64,000 nucleotides of DNA from Gautieria morchelliformis (GCA_015179125.1 WHVA01000282.1:82170-146169); one strand, 5' to 3'; shown: positions 22,963 to 35,372, counted from the stretch's first letter. The notes: generated by a model from the letters alone, not told the origin. Numbers and translations: made by a program.

Positions 22963-25479
22963 ATGCTCCAAACCAAGCGAGTCGTTTCCTATGGCAAGCG
23001 GTCGACAAGGATCGTCTGCGTGTCTAATGACATCCGTATATCCCACTCTCCAGACCCAAAACCTCGCATCGGTCGCGAGAATACGAACTCTACATCTCCC
23101 ACCTCAACTCGGAAGGTGCTGAGTCGAGGCAGGAAAGTGCATGGCCTTTCCACGTCTCCTCGCGGCTCCCCTAAGTCAGGAAATCTATTTGGGCTCGCAT
23201 CAAAGAAACCATCCGATCATCTTAAAGGGCTTACCCCCAAGCGAAGGCCTTTTGGTGTCAAAAACGCCGTACCCACTTCTCCATCCATAGCATATGTTGC
23301 TCGGAGGACAACCCAAACCCCCAACGCTACATTGAACACCTTCGCACCATTTGTGGACTCAGACGTAATCGTGATTGATGAATCAGGAGGGGAGGATACA
23401 CGACGCTCCACAAAGGTTGATAAAGGTCGAAGATATTTGTTGCAAGTAGTGGACGAGGGAGAAGTCGACATCATACGTCCTTCACGCCGACGAGCTGTGA
23501 AGAAACCTATCGTTATCTCAGATGACGACGAAGATGACGACGGACTCACACCCACACAGTCGAAACGAGGTGTCAGGCTGAACCCAATCGTGATCTCAGA
23601 CGATGATTGCGAAGATCCCCATGAGAATGACCATTTCAGGGGTGACTCTAATGCTGCAGTCTCTCTTCCACCCCGGACACAACCTGACGCAACGCTTCAA
23701 CAACCCCGACCTCTGCCGAAAGTTAATTCACGACGCCTACAAGCAGTAGTATCCATCCCAGCGACAAAACCACCCTCGCTATCAAGGCCGTCTCGGGGTA
23801 AGGACATTTCCCTTCCTACGCCGGACCCCCCAAAGTCTGCACGATCTCCCAGGCGTAGTCATCGAAACGCCCGACTGGTTGAACGTAAACAACCGGATAA
23901 CCCCTCGCCTTCTGCATTGGACTTGGAAAGTTCCCTTGCCGCTCTAAGCATCACCGATGTTCCTCAACGTCCTCAGCTACCACAAGCACTTCCCGAACCT
24001 TCTCTCAAGGCATCACCCCAAGCTCCGCAGTACCTTGCCCCATTGTTAGCAGAATGCGCACAGACGGTGCCTCACTGCTTCAGCTCATTTGTGGAGACAT
24101 TTCCATTCGATGACCTTCATGTTGACGATCCTTCAGCTGTACTCACATGGCGCAAGATTGGGGACGCGAGCTTCTCAGAAGTTTTCGCTATTGGGAATGT
24201 TGTGTTAAAGATAATCCCATTAAGAGACGAGGCATGTGCAGCTTCACAACACAATGACGACGTTGATATGCCACAGGAATCGGACGCCAAGGATGTCCTC
24301 CAAGAGGTGATCGTGACACGGGCAATGGGCCAAATTTGTTCAGGCTTTATAAAACTTCTCAGGCGCGTATGACATATACCAAGTGCGTGGATCTTTGCTT
24401 ACTGGTCTGCAGAACCTATGTGGTTGTCGGTAAATATCCGCCATCATTGCTTTCGTTGTGGGATCAGTTTAACGAAGTTAAGAGCTCTGAAAACGTTCGA
24501 CCTGGTAAGTTATATATCCCTCTTGAATCACCAGCTTACATTGTATATATTCAGACAACTTCCCTTCAACACAGGCGTATGCTTTGTTGGTGCTCCCACA
24601 CGGTGGTCCTGACTTGGAAGCATACAATTTCCCAATAAAGACAGGTTGGCGACAGGCCTGTTCAATTTTTTGGCAAACAGCCAAGACTCTGACAACGGCA
24701 GAAGATATGGTTCTGTTTGAGGTAAGAATGTACCGTTGGTATTTTGAGTAAACTAATGATGAGCATCAGCATCGCGATCTTCATTGGGGTCAAATCTTAG
24801 TAAAGGGTGCAAGTCCGGTTCGCAAAAAAAATCTACGAAACCCTGGGCGGTGTACGACATTGAACGCTGATGGGGCCAACGGTGTTGTCGGCATCTCCAT
24901 GGATCATCCATCTCATGGTGTTACTGCGACCATCATCGATCTCGGATTGGCACGCATGGAAGCTAGGGATGGCAGTGCCAGCGTTGTGCATTGGACACCA
25001 TTTGACGAACTCATATTCGAAGGCGAAGGTAAGGGCAACCTTTAAAATACAATAGAAACGTCATGGAGACGCCAATCTGCAGGCGAATACCAGTTCGATG
25101 TGTATCGAATGATGCGACATGTTCTTGGCCATGATGCATGGGATCAATACCGTCCCCTCACAAACGTCATGGTATGGTCGGTTACATGGTGGGCAGACTC
25201 CTGGTTGATGTGTATTTTTTCTAGTGGCTGCATTATCTCGCGTTGAAACTTCTTCGGTCGAAACGGCTACGGCCTCCAGGATCGCGCAACACAGCCGGTG
25301 TTAATGCTGGCGAATTCAATGAGAAGCAATGTTACGACTGTTTAATAGAGATGGAGCAGTTGCTGGCGAATTGCGTTCCGCAACTGAAAGGTAAGAAGTA
25401 CCGGGGAGTTTCGAAGGGGATATTTTCCAGTGCTGGGGATGTGGTTTATTTTGCAAAAGGCAGAGGCTGGTTGAAATAG
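22963..25479 (+). CDS. Haspin-family histone H3 kinase
   Basis: Haspin phosphorylates histone H3 Thr3 at centromeres in mitosis. Model: join(22963..24362, 24413..24504, 24555..24721, 24770..25028, 25083..25171, 25225..25479), 753 aa. The N-terminal ~380 residues are basic, Ser/Pro rich and contain two IVISDDD-type acidic patches that resemble SUMO-interaction motifs. The atypical kinase domain runs from about 410 with the glycine loop IGDASFSEVF, Lys in VVLKIIP, HRDLHWGQ catalytic loop and IIDLGLAR in place of DFG. The long C-terminal segment FDVYRMMRHVLG is typical for haspin. Intron 24363-24412 needs a GC donor (GCGCGT) to keep frame, so that junction deserves checking. The ATG at 22963 is the first in frame. 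Confidence 0.9.
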
Positions 25480-25807
25480 TTGTAGGAATCGTACTGTACC
25501 ATTAACACCGCGTTTTAAGGGAATCGTGGCGGGAATTCTCGGGTGAGATCTAGCGGGGGTGGGTACATGAGCCAGTACCAATATGGCGTGACTTGCGTTC
25601 ATTTCATAGATAGTCCTCTTAAGAGTCTGGGAGCGTTGCAGAACACGATCCATAATCGAGATGGAAATATTTGTCGTCGAAATTGAGCGCAAGTATGTTA
25701 ACATCTTTTTAAAAATCAGAGTCCAATTAATCTTGTTGACATGATGTTGTAACGACTAAGGTATCCCAAACCCTGCGTGCTGTGCTAAGAGCCCAAACAA
25801 TATTCAT
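25480..25807. other. Convergent intergenic gap
   Basis: The 3' ends of the haspin gene and of the kinase-like gene meet here. The gap is AT-rich towards 25700 and has no open frame worth calling; it probably holds the two polyadenylation regions. Confidence 0.5.
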
Positions 25808-26998
25808 CTAGAAGGGCTCAGGATCGACAACATATCCTTTGGCCAAATTATTAATTATGTTACGAAGCCAGGAGTTCGAAGCGAATTCGATCTGGTCAAG
25901 TGGAATGTTTGATTTTCTCGAACGATCAAAGTCAACCATCCGCCACTGGTGCTTGTGGCCGTGATAAGGGCAGACAATACTCTCCTGGGTCGCGGGTGCC
26001 GCCACAATATTTCTCCATGCGATGTCCATATGTTCGACACTGAATCGACCCATGTCGCTGTATATTGCAAGGACATCCGGCCTATAGAATAAGGTTCTTT
26101 CAGAAGTCCGTAATGGTCCTTGCAAAGTATCAGACGAACTTGATCGTATCCATTGAGACACCTATAGGCAGATGGTCCCCGAGTCGTTCTAGAACTAAAA
26201 CCGAAAGAATGGTCTTCTCTGGAACTGGAGACTGGACGGTACGAGTCGACTTGGGGATCGAGATCCGCTTATCTTCAGGTGGATGCCTTAGCCGTGTTCT
26301 CTCATTAAAATCTTCCCAGCCGACTATTTTATCCACCAGGTCACCAGGAGAGCATTCGGCGAATGGGTTGGGGTCCCATCTATGGTTCCAGCTATCATTA
26401 GAGTCGCCGTCATCCTGGATTTGACTGTTCTCGTCTAGATCCTCTTCCTCCTCGTAATCAGCGTCAGACTCTGCCCAGCCCAAAACCTCGCTATTCGGAT
26501 CAATTTCCGCTGTGAAAAGGCCATAACAGCGCGCGATGGCTACTCCCTGGATATGCTCCAGTTCTTCGTAAAACCAGGCTTCACGAGCCAAGTCCCCAGA
26601 GCGACGTCGACCAGCGACTTTTATTACAAGGGGTGGAAGAGCGTACTGATCAGCGCCATCCACTCTCAGGGGTAAACCGACCCCACTCTGCCATAGCCGA
26701 GGCGGTCCGAGTCTAAGGAAACGCAGAGACAGAGGTTGCCTGGAGGCGCAAGTTTGGAGGGTGGACGAACAGGTGGCAAGGCGCCGACTACACCAAGCTC
26801 TTCTTCTCTGACTATAAGGGTTTCTGCATGTTTTGAAATGCCTTTGGATAGCGTTGATGGGACATGGACACCGTTAACTTTGACGAGGTCGCCGATGACA
26901 AGAGACGAGAAAGAATTCTGTGGCTGTGAAACGGGTTTAGGGCACTTAATTGTCTCCCCAAATTAAGAAATGCTTACGACGAACAGTCCTGCCTGCAT
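25808..26998 (-). pseudogene. Protein-kinase-like gene with one-base frameshift
   Basis: The locus belongs to a kinase-like family common in Agaricomycetes (recognised by DLAREAWFYEELE and a QGVAIARCYG block). Likely exons: 26978..26998, about 26140..26923, 25808..26081; the last intron 26082-26139 is clean. Near 26670 the frame reaching RLGYGRVGSVYP hits a stop, while the downstream frame begins LRVDGADQYALPPLVIKVAG; one extra base in the C run on the minus strand (GGGG on the plus strand) would join them. So this is either a sequencing error in a homopolymer or a recent inactivating deletion. A weak HMDIAWRN segment takes the place of the catalytic loop. The C-terminal WRMVDFDRS resembles a DFG-like site. 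Confidence 0.65.
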
Positions 26999-28979
26999 AC
27001 GGTGTAGAGATTATCGGGGCTGGTTAAGTGGAATTCTCTGGGGTCCTAGGGAGCGCGATGTGGCTCAATCAACACCATTGAACTAAGACCACAGACAACC
27101 AACCGTACCTGTTATTTTCATCGACGTACACCGCAGCTCACAGCATCTCGATGCACAACCAGATGTGACACACGACTCACAAGCGCAGTCCCCAGGAGAC
27201 ACCGTTGCGAGCGGATATCTTCTCCCAGCAGCCACTAGCAGAGACCAGCAGCCACTAGCAGAGAAGAAGATGGTAAAGCGCAGGAAAAGGAAACAGGTGC
27301 CGCGGTAGGTGGTGGGCCCGTGCACAATACTCCAAGCGCCCACAAAAGTATATACAGCAAGCGGCGCTGAAATGGGATTTTCTTTACCACTCTGGCCTTT
27401 TGGTACGCGCCCCATAACCTATAACTGCACAGCAACTAACAGACTCTACAGGCTTAGATCAAGTGTAGTATCTGTTCTTTTTAGTTTAACCACTAAAATG
27501 ACCGCACAGCGGTCATCATTGGTTAGCCAATTTTTGCCGCCCTCGTCCTTCGACCTCTGCTTGCACGTTGGGGGGCACGATGACCTTGCTATTGCAGTAC
27601 CGGCTTGTGTCGTCGGGGGATCTTCTGTTCGCTTACTCTTACAACCTTGTCATTGTGGCCCTTATTGAAGGGACAGGAGCATGGCTGTAACGGGACGTGA
27701 ATAGAACTTCCTTGTGTCCCTGAATGTGATCTGGGGGTTTTCACTTTTTACAGCTTGTCCATGATCTGGGTCTTGTGCTCGGTCGATATTGGGTCCACTG
27801 GTGGCGGAGGCTCAACGTTCAACGTTTAACTTGATGAGCTTCAATATGGCTTCTCGCTTGACGCTGTAGGTCTGGGCATTGAACGCGCGAGAGCACAGCC
27901 GGGTGTTCTGAAGAGCAGCCTGCGTGGAATGCGTTGTTCCCCGTCTGTTCACGAAAACCACTTTGCGTATGCTTGTCTGCGTTGGCACAACCCTTCGGTC
28001 TCGAAATATGGTGGTTATTCCCGTGTGCATAGCGGGGCTTCGCATTCAAAAAATCCTTGGAAGGATGTACGGGACAGTCTGCATCTCACGCCGAGGGAGA
28101 GTGGTTGTGACTATTAAGTACCAGTTTTTTGAATGTTAGACGGGAGCCTGCTTCTATTGGCATTCGACTGGTACTCTTCTGTCACCTCGTTACTTTGTGG
28201 TCTCGGTACTTGTGAAACGGTTGGATAGGAATGCCACAAGTGGAACTTCGGTACAGCACTCGGTTTCCCGCCCTTCCACACTCACAAAGCACCATCGAAC
28301 GCTTAGTTTGAAGCTTTCTAGCCTCTCGTTGTGCTCGCTTGGATATAGCTTCAGTGCCACGCCGATTGTCCACCACATCGTTCGTCCTGATGATAATTGA
28401 TTGTGTAACCTGCCCACACCTACATGCTCTCTACTATGTTTTCTCGGCTACGCAGTCAACTCTCAGCTCAACATGTCGTATCAGCACCCCAACTTCCCGC
28501 TTACCTATGGATCGTTTGATCTATGGGTGACCAAGCACAGCGCTACGTTGAGATTTTGATATTTTCCCGCCCCACGTCCGATGTGTAGTACGTACGTGTG
28601 CGTCGTCTCTCTTTTGCTCTTGACGGGCTGCACCCATAACCACTCAAGGGATTCGCATATATAGTACAAATAGCTGTAGTGTACAGGTGAGCCGCAAGGA
28701 ATACATAAGTAACTAATTTTGTCTTACCTCAGTGTTTGGGCGCGAGAGTGCGGTCAAATGACTGAAGACAGCACATATCACAAATACTTATAGTTTGTTT
28801 GTCAATGGACAACAAGAAAAGGGGAACAAAAGAAATGTCTTGCACTAAGGCAAGACGTGTACTTTACCCGAAACGGGTAACAAACGACGTGACGTCACGT
28901 GAGGGTTATCACGCGTTTGCTCTTCCTCAGCGCTACAGCCTGAAAGTACTTAGTTGAACGTTGGACGTTCGAAACGTTT
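26999..28979. other. Large intergenic region, no gene supported
   Basis: Both strands carry short open frames, none with a recognisable domain. One plus-strand stretch (about 27930-28120) has coding-like composition but no start or splice support. The segment 28720-28860 resembles 35715-35855 inside the hAT element, so part of this gap is probably transposon debris. The end of the region must hold the PTEN promoter. Confidence 0.4.
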
Positions 28980-31096
28980 ATGGCCAACTACGTGCGTAGG
29001 TGCCTATGAGCTCAGCCATGGCGCCTGACATCACTCATGTTACTCATAGGTCAGAAACCTAGTCTCTGGGAGCAAAGCCCGGTTCAAAGATGAAGAGCTT
29101 GACTTGGACTTGGACCTCGTCTATGTCACCGACCAGCTCATTGTTATGGGGTTTCCAGCCGAAGGTTTGGAAGGCTTCTACCGGAACAAACGAGGCCATG
29201 CAAAGAGGTTTCTCGATCACCGACACCGCGATAAATACTGGATCTTCAACTTGTACGGGTGTGAGAATCACATCAACCCTCGCATTTCTGACGTTCATCG
29301 GTCAGCTGCCCTCTTACTGAGAACTCATACGATGCAGCCATATTTTATGGGCGTGTTTCTCGCTACCCTTTCCCTGATCACCAGTACGTGGCTGGTTGTA
29401 TGCAGCTATATAGCGCTCAAGCGCGATTTTTACCAGCGCGCCGCCGTTGGCGATTCTGGCTCTGGCTTCCAGAGAAATGCGAACATGGTTATCCGGCTCA
29501 GACGACAGGGTGGCTGTACTTCACTGCAAAGGTCAGCATTCACGCTTCCTGCGGTATATACTATCTCACCTTCTACCTATTCTCCCTAGCCGGGAAGGGC
29601 AGATCCGGAACTCTCGCGTGTGCGTTTCTCTTATCACTTGACGTCTCTCCGGAACCCCCTCGTCTTGAGCGGAGTTATACTCCCAAACAGTGGGCTAAGT
29701 TACGTGCTGAAGAATGGATGGATGTCGTCGAGACGTTTGATATGCCAAAAAACGAAAGTCCACCGGATCACGAAGCTAACGACACGAGCCCTACGCCAAA
29801 TGCACCTATATATTTCGACTCGTCTCCAGTGTCTAACGTATCTGATATCTCTTCTATTGTCGGCCCCCCAGCATCCGATACTTCGTTGTCAGATCCCACG
29901 ACATCCAACAGTCCACTAAGGGCTGCATCCACCTTGGAGAAAGTGCTCGCCCTCCATACAGCTCGTCGTATGAAACAGCTTTCATCGTCCTCCTCGGGCT
30001 TATCCAACTCAGCGCCCGCGCCCAAAAAGCCTAAGCAGGGCGTTAGTATCCCATCACAACGACGTTTCCTCCTCTACTGGTCCCTACTTCTTTCTAATAC
30101 CGCTCCCGCTTATCTATGGCCGCTCACCCCACAGCCTGTTTCTGCTCGTCCCAAAGTGAAGCTCCTCCAGATCACAGTAAGGCTGCGCGAGGGCGGCCCG
30201 ACAAAGATGACCTTTTTCAAGGTCGTTAATAAAGTATTAGAAAAAACTGTGACTACAAAGGGGCCGAAACATGCATACGGTGAGGGAATGGGTAACTTGT
30301 GGGTATCATTGGCGCGTTATGATGATCAATTTGTGGAGGAACTCGAGAATTGGGAGAGGTGGACGAGAGACGAACAAGGGCACCTAGGCAAAAGACATAA
30401 AGCTGATGGCACCCATGAAGGTAGGAGTGTAACGCAGATCTTTGAAGATGGAAGATGGGACAAGAGCAAAATGATTCGAAGCTTCGCCAAGCTTGGACAT
30501 GTTAAGAGGAAGATCGATGTACAGGATCATGATAAGGTAGGTCCATCTGGCCTATGGGTGCTCCTTAATTTCGAATTTTACACAGAAGGAGCGTATATAC
30601 ACTCACGTGCTGACACCACTAAACGAGAGGCGGTGGACAATGGTTCAAAATTCGATCAGGGAGGACCCTATAACTGCGACTTCGTATATGCCTCCTGCCA
30701 TGGAAAGTGAGATAGATGATATATGTGTTGAAGACACGGCACAAGTTTCAACACTGGATGACAGCATTATATTGGAAGCGGGGCGGGAAGTACGGGCTAA
30801 GCTCTACATGGGACAGGTATACCTGAATACCCACAGCTGTGCACACGGTGAATATTGACTTCTATTAGGTCTTCATGGGCTGGCTATGGTTTGTCCCCGC
30901 CTTCTACATGCCACAACCTCTACCACGCGCCGACGACGTTCCCCAGTCAACACATATTCGTTTGAGCCGCAAAGACGTTGATTTCCCGCTTGGAATAGGA
31001 TCATGGATTGTTGACATTGATATCGAGATAGAATGGGTTCCAGTGGGCAGTGAGGGTGAAGCATCATTCCACTCTTCGCCCACTTCCGACCCGTAG
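28980..31096 (+). CDS. PTEN: PTEN-type PIP3 3-phosphatase
   Basis: PTEN removes the 3-phosphate from PtdIns(3,4,5)P3 and counters PI3-kinase. Model: join(28980..28991, 29050..29258, 29306..29383, 29437..29531, 29590..30536, 30586..30816, 30869..31096), 599 aa. The first coding exon is 12 bases (MANY). Landmarks: VRNLVSGSKARF, DLDLVYVTDQLIVMGFPAEGLEGFYRN, YGRVSRYPFPDH, and the P-loop HCKAGKGRSG with catalytic Cys at 130. The C2-like half includes GVSIPSQRRFLLYWSLLL, VRAKLYMGQVFMGWLWFVP and DFPLGIGSW. Compared with animal PTEN it carries a long Ser/Pro/Asp-rich insert between the phosphatase and C2 parts. In-phase GT-AG introns throughout. Confidence 0.94.
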
Positions 31097-31383
31097 ACTA
31101 GGGCAGGCGGCTAGATAGCCGGGAAAGGGCAAGGGCTCGCGGGTTGGATAAACAGACGTGGGTGTCCAAACACATAGGCTTCAAGCTGCAGAACGGCTGA
31201 CCAGCGTTATTTCAAGGCTTGTTATATAAAAAACTTACAATTATGTCTTATGTGACTAAACATAATGAAACCTTGAAGCTTGACTACTTAAGTATCCGTG
31301 ACCTATATGTTGCCAGACTGCATAAAAAGCCAGATGGTGTTGCACGTGACCGGGAAAAAATCTTACATAACCGAAGCAATCTC

Positions 31384-32393
31384 ATGGACCTTACACTTGA
31401 AACGCTGCCAGTAGAGCTTTTGGCAGATATCTTAAGCGGGCTCGACTTGGCGTCTCTGCTTGTTGTCTCCGGACTCTCGAGAAGGCTCCGCGCTGTTGTG
31501 AGCGACGTGAGTGGCTATTTTCCGTCAAGCTGACACCTAGAAATTGGCTTCACAAGCCATCCTTGAATCCATGGCGACGCGCTATGTTTGAGAGTCTTCA
31601 AGCGGATGATCTTGATCCACGCTTGACAAACCTTAGCGTACGAAATATTGTACCACGCCAGAATTGGATAGAAGTGTTTGCGATAGCTAGGCCAGAATGG
31701 GTTCTGTATGAGGCGACTCTGCCTAATTTGACGGACGCGGAGTGGGAGGAGTGTTTTTCGAGGAGGTTCTTACCCGGATGGAGGAAGTGGAAGAAAGACG
31801 GTAGATGGAAGCCGGCGTTTCTGACGTGCGTACGCCGAATGGTATGGTTTCGTGGATGTTTTTTGAATATCTTGACCCTAGGACTCTATCACTGGTGATT
31901 CACCGTCGAAGGACACGCTGCACTGCCGATGAAGCTTGGACAAGGCGAGAGCAGGCTTCTTTTGGAGATAAGTGGCCAGTGGCACTTACGATGGCACAGG
32001 TACATAGTGCTCAACAGAAACGGGTCTGCAAACCAACTAGAGGCGTCATCAAGGCATTTCAGCCCGGCAGCTCTATTCCACGAAATAAAGTAAGCGACAG
32101 TATGGATCTGAGATGTCGATCTCATGCCCAATCTTGTTACTGAAGGGTTCAGAGTGATCTGCTCCATCTTGATACTCGGATCCGAGTGCGCCGATCCGGT
32201 TTAATCGCACCCGAGGTGTTAAATTAACATTGACAACCGCGATGTACAGGTAGTAGCCCAGTTTGCAGATGCGCGGATTCTTGCGCTGGGTGTACTGCAC
32301 AAACCTCGCAAATCTTTCCGGGTTAATGCCAACGCGTGTTTGTTACTGCACCCGCCGGATATCTCACGTGCAAAACTGCCTCACCTCATATAG
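31384..32393 (+). CDS. F-box protein
   Basis: F-box proteins give substrate choice to SCF ubiquitin ligases. Model: join(31384..31506, 31557..31825, 31882..31944, 32000..32089, 32146..32185, 32250..32393), at least 242 aa. The F-box LETLPVELLADILSGLDLASLLVVSGLSRRLRAV occupies residues 3-38. The following PSLNPWRR, LSVRNIVPRQNWIEVF, RPEWVLYEATLPNLTDAEWEECF and RRFLPGW blocks match an Agaricomycete F-box family. Intron 31945-31999 starts with GC (GCGAGA). The 3' end is uncertain: a further exon could extend the protein towards 32560. The upstream in-frame ATG at about 31243 is possible but precedes unrelated sequence. Confidence 0.75.
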
Positions 32394-33391
32394 AATATTC
32401 CAAGTACACACCCGGCGGACACGACAAGCGTCGGGTAACGACGACAGGGTTGGAGGAAGACGGGGGTATATGGGTGGAGAGCCTGATGTCTGTGCCTATT
32501 TTGACACTCAGCTCGTTGGGCTCACCGAATAATACTGCAGGCTTGTCGCGCAGTTGATTAACCCAGCTCTGGGGAGGGCCGAAGAAGAAGACTTTGAGCT
32601 TGTGGTAGGAGCGGGCCATTCCCAGTACTGCTCTTTCATTTGACCCGACCTGTGGGCTATTGCTCTGTGGATGATGGACAAGGTGACGAAACGTATTGAA
32701 GGGGCAGGCCTCGGGCTTGATTGATAGCCAATGATGGATACATTGTCGTTAACACACAGCCACCGTTGCTGCTCACACGCGTGTTGACATTGCAATTGCT
32801 GACAGCAAGGAAATATGGGGTTGCACTTAACCCCCTTCTGGTTAGGAGCGGACCCGAATATTTGATAATGTTTTTTGTCCTTACAGCAGGCGAATTGCGC
32901 GCCGGCCCCTAACCCGTCTCTGTTCTGTTGTATGGTTCCTGTCCACCCTCCTGCTGTACTCTATTTTCACCAGGTGCGTACACTTCAACCTCCCTGTGCC
33001 CACGTCTCCTGCTGAAGCTTCACCCGAGCGCCACAGTTGTACACGTGCGCATGTGGCATTAGAAGCAGCGCGTTTGTTCTGTTTGCCCGATTCTATTCAC
33101 TAGCCCAATCCTCCTCACCCTGTCGTCATTGCATCGCCCCCACCCTGAAAAGCTCTAAGATATGTAGTGCATTCGGACGCCGCGTGGCTCGGCATCACCG
33201 TATCGCCTCTAATTTTCAGACGAAAAGAGACTGGTCTCAGATTACTGTAATACACGCGATCGAGATCTGTGAGGTATGTCTTCTACGTCCACCTTTCGGC
33301 CGCGCCTCCCTCCTAGTTCCTTTCCCACCGCCTCCGCTGGGGACCAGCATATAAGTTGAGGAATGTGTGTTGACCGTCCCCCTCACCCATC
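32394..33391. other. Intergenic region
   Basis: No gene is supported. Frames between 32400 and 32560 may be the missing C-terminus of the F-box gene. The rest is presumably promoter and leader of the zinc-finger gene, with long pyrimidine-rich stretches just before its ATG. Confidence 0.4.
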
Positions 33392-34195
33392 ATGCCATCG
33401 CAGCGCGAGCAGAAGCCTGGCAAGCTGGTAAAGAAGTAGGCATCGTCATTCTAACTCTTCGTCTTCATGAATCCACCTCATTCCTATAGCAAGACCCGAA
33501 GCGGTACACATGCGAACACGTCGGTTGTCTCAAAGACTTCACACGAAAGGCCGGCCTAAGGAAACACCAGCTCTCTCATACTGGGCTTAGGTCAGTGGCT
33601 GCGACCAAAGATGGCATAGTCCATTTTTCACATCTCACTGTCTGTCCAGCGTATCCACCGGAACACTCAGTACGTCACCGGTGTCCTACGCTCACAGATG
33701 ATCTAACCTTCCGCTTCAAGTACGGGGGCGAAACCATACCAATGTGGCTTTTGTCCGCAAAGGTTAGGTGACCCTGCGAATCGTAGCCGCCACCGAAAAA
33801 ACTGGCATGGTGACATAGTCGCCTACATTTGCCACCCTTGCAGGGACACGTCAGTCCATATGATGCCCCTGCTACTAAATTTTTGGCATAGATTCGAAAG
33901 AGCAGATAGTTTTTTTGACGACTATTTACCAAACAGGCACGGTATAGACTGGTGGAGCATCCCTTCTGAGCAGCGCCTCACTATGATACTTTATAGCAAG
34001 ACCTCACCTCTACCAGGATCCTATTCGTTCCCCAGAGCAGGGGATGATATTCCTGATCAGACTGCCCCTCGGTACACCCCCTCCCTCAACGCCTCGGACT
34101 CGGCTTGGAACACCTCATCGCTTGGCGACTCGATGTTGAATTCTGCATCGAGCAGAACCACTCACGTTGAATGGCACTTCGGTGTGCTAACGTAA
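33392..34195 (+). CDS. C2H2 zinc-finger protein
   Basis: Probable DNA-binding regulator. Model: join(33392..33427, 33490..33590, 33721..34195), 203 aa, starting MPSQREQKPGKL. Finger 1 is YTCEHVGCLKDFTRKAGLRKHQLSHTG (Cys-x4-Cys, His-x4-His). After the linker TGAKPYQ, finger 2 is CGFCPQRLGDPANRSRHRKNWH (Cys-x2-Cys, His-x4-His). A third Cys pair follows in CHPC. The remainder is Ser/Asp rich without a domain. The second intron (130 bases) is longer than average, and a further in-frame 42-base intron at 33850-33891 is possible. Target genes are unknown. Confidence 0.75.
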
Positions 34196-34569
34196 GCCGG
34201 TGACGCATACGCACAAAGGTAGACAAAGGAGAGAATTCTAGACAAGGCGGCGCGCAGCAAAGTACAAGGCATTCCTTGTACTTTGCAAGATAAGGACTTT
34301 AGTACAATTAGGATATCCTATGTATTTAAGACAGCGACTCATGTCGCTGTCGGATCCAACGAATACCAGATCTACTTCGATCTACACGGGTGTTTCACAG
34401 AATTCCGCATAGCGTGATGCTTGCTGTGGCCCTCCTTCCCGATCGCGCTCACGGCCCTCTCTAACTTCCTCACTCCACGGACGCAGACGGTACCCCACAA
34501 CCCTCACGAGGCTCGGGCTTGGATGCCATATTAAGCGACAAAATAGAGTTTGCTGAGGGCTCGTCCACA
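34196..34569. other. Gene-free stretch with small hairpin
   Basis: Contains a hairpin at 34257-34286 (GCAAAGTACAAGG...CCTTGTACTTTGC), probably a terminator-like or miniature-element relic. Nothing else is recognised. Confidence 0.4.
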
Positions 34570-35132
34570 GGCGCATTGGCCTAGGGAGAGGCCAAGTATC
34601 CGTATATCAATGTGCCCAGCGATGAGGTCAGTGGGTCAAACTTCCCTCACGCTCTGGCTGACTCTACTCGTCCCAGAGCGCACCCACTTCTCCGTTCACG
34701 CCGGATCATTCAATCATAGTCGCCCCATCATCACCACCTGGATGGTGAAACATCAGACGAGCCCCGGATTCATCAATACTGGCAACACCTGCTTCCTGAA
34801 CGTACCGAATTCTGGCGAGCAAAAGTTGTTTGCTCGCCAGAATTTGGTACGTTCAAGAAGCAGGTGTTGCCAGTATTGCTGAATCCGGGGCTCGTCTGAT
34901 GCTTCATCATCCAGGTGGTGATGATGGGGCGACTATGATTGAATGATCCGGCGTGAACGGAGGAGGGGGCACAGCGCCATTTGTGAGTGGCTTAGCAGGT
35001 GAAGGGTTTGAGCATTGTGTGCGCTCTGGGACGAGTAGAGTCAGCCAGAGCGTGAGGGAAGTTTGACACACTGACCTCATCGCTGGACACATTGATATAC
35101 GGATACTTGGCCTCTCCCTGGGCCAATGCGCC
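34570..35132. repeat. Long inverted repeat (palindrome) with 5-base spacer
   Basis: The left arm 34570-34823 and right arm 34829-35132 are reverse complements with few mismatches; the right arm has about 50 extra bases (near 34962-35020) missing from the left. The arms end in GGCGCATTGG / CCAATGCGCC, and the spacer is AGTTG. Both arms can encode the same peptide, and the left arm (+) contains the string GFINTGNTCFLN, which matches the cysteine box of ubiquitin-specific proteases. Another frame of the same DNA also looks coding. It is a duplicated gene fragment or foldback element. Confidence 0.85.
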
Positions 35133-35372
35133 AACATTCCTTAAATTGTAGTTGAATGGCAATTTTTAGCTATTATTTTCGGGGGTTGACCAAATTTTGA
35201 GCAATGAAAAATATAACTAAGGCATTTATCGAAAATCGGCTCGTGCAATTCGACTCAATTAATCTAGAGCAGTGTATTTCCGTTGAAAACGGCTGGTTTG
35301 GACGGTTCCTGGAGCGTGGAAAATTCAGTCACGAAAATTGTCAATTTTGTATGTCCACAACTGTAGAAGGGG

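Noticed and set aside
24336-24638. Separate ORF overlapping the haspin gene
   Set aside because: It covers the haspin exon and introns in another frame and has no motif of its own.
34742-34800. A real ubiquitin-specific protease gene at the GNTCFLN motif
   Set aside because: Only the cysteine-box-like string is present, the sequence right after it does not match the family, and it lies in a palindrome arm; reported as a finding only.
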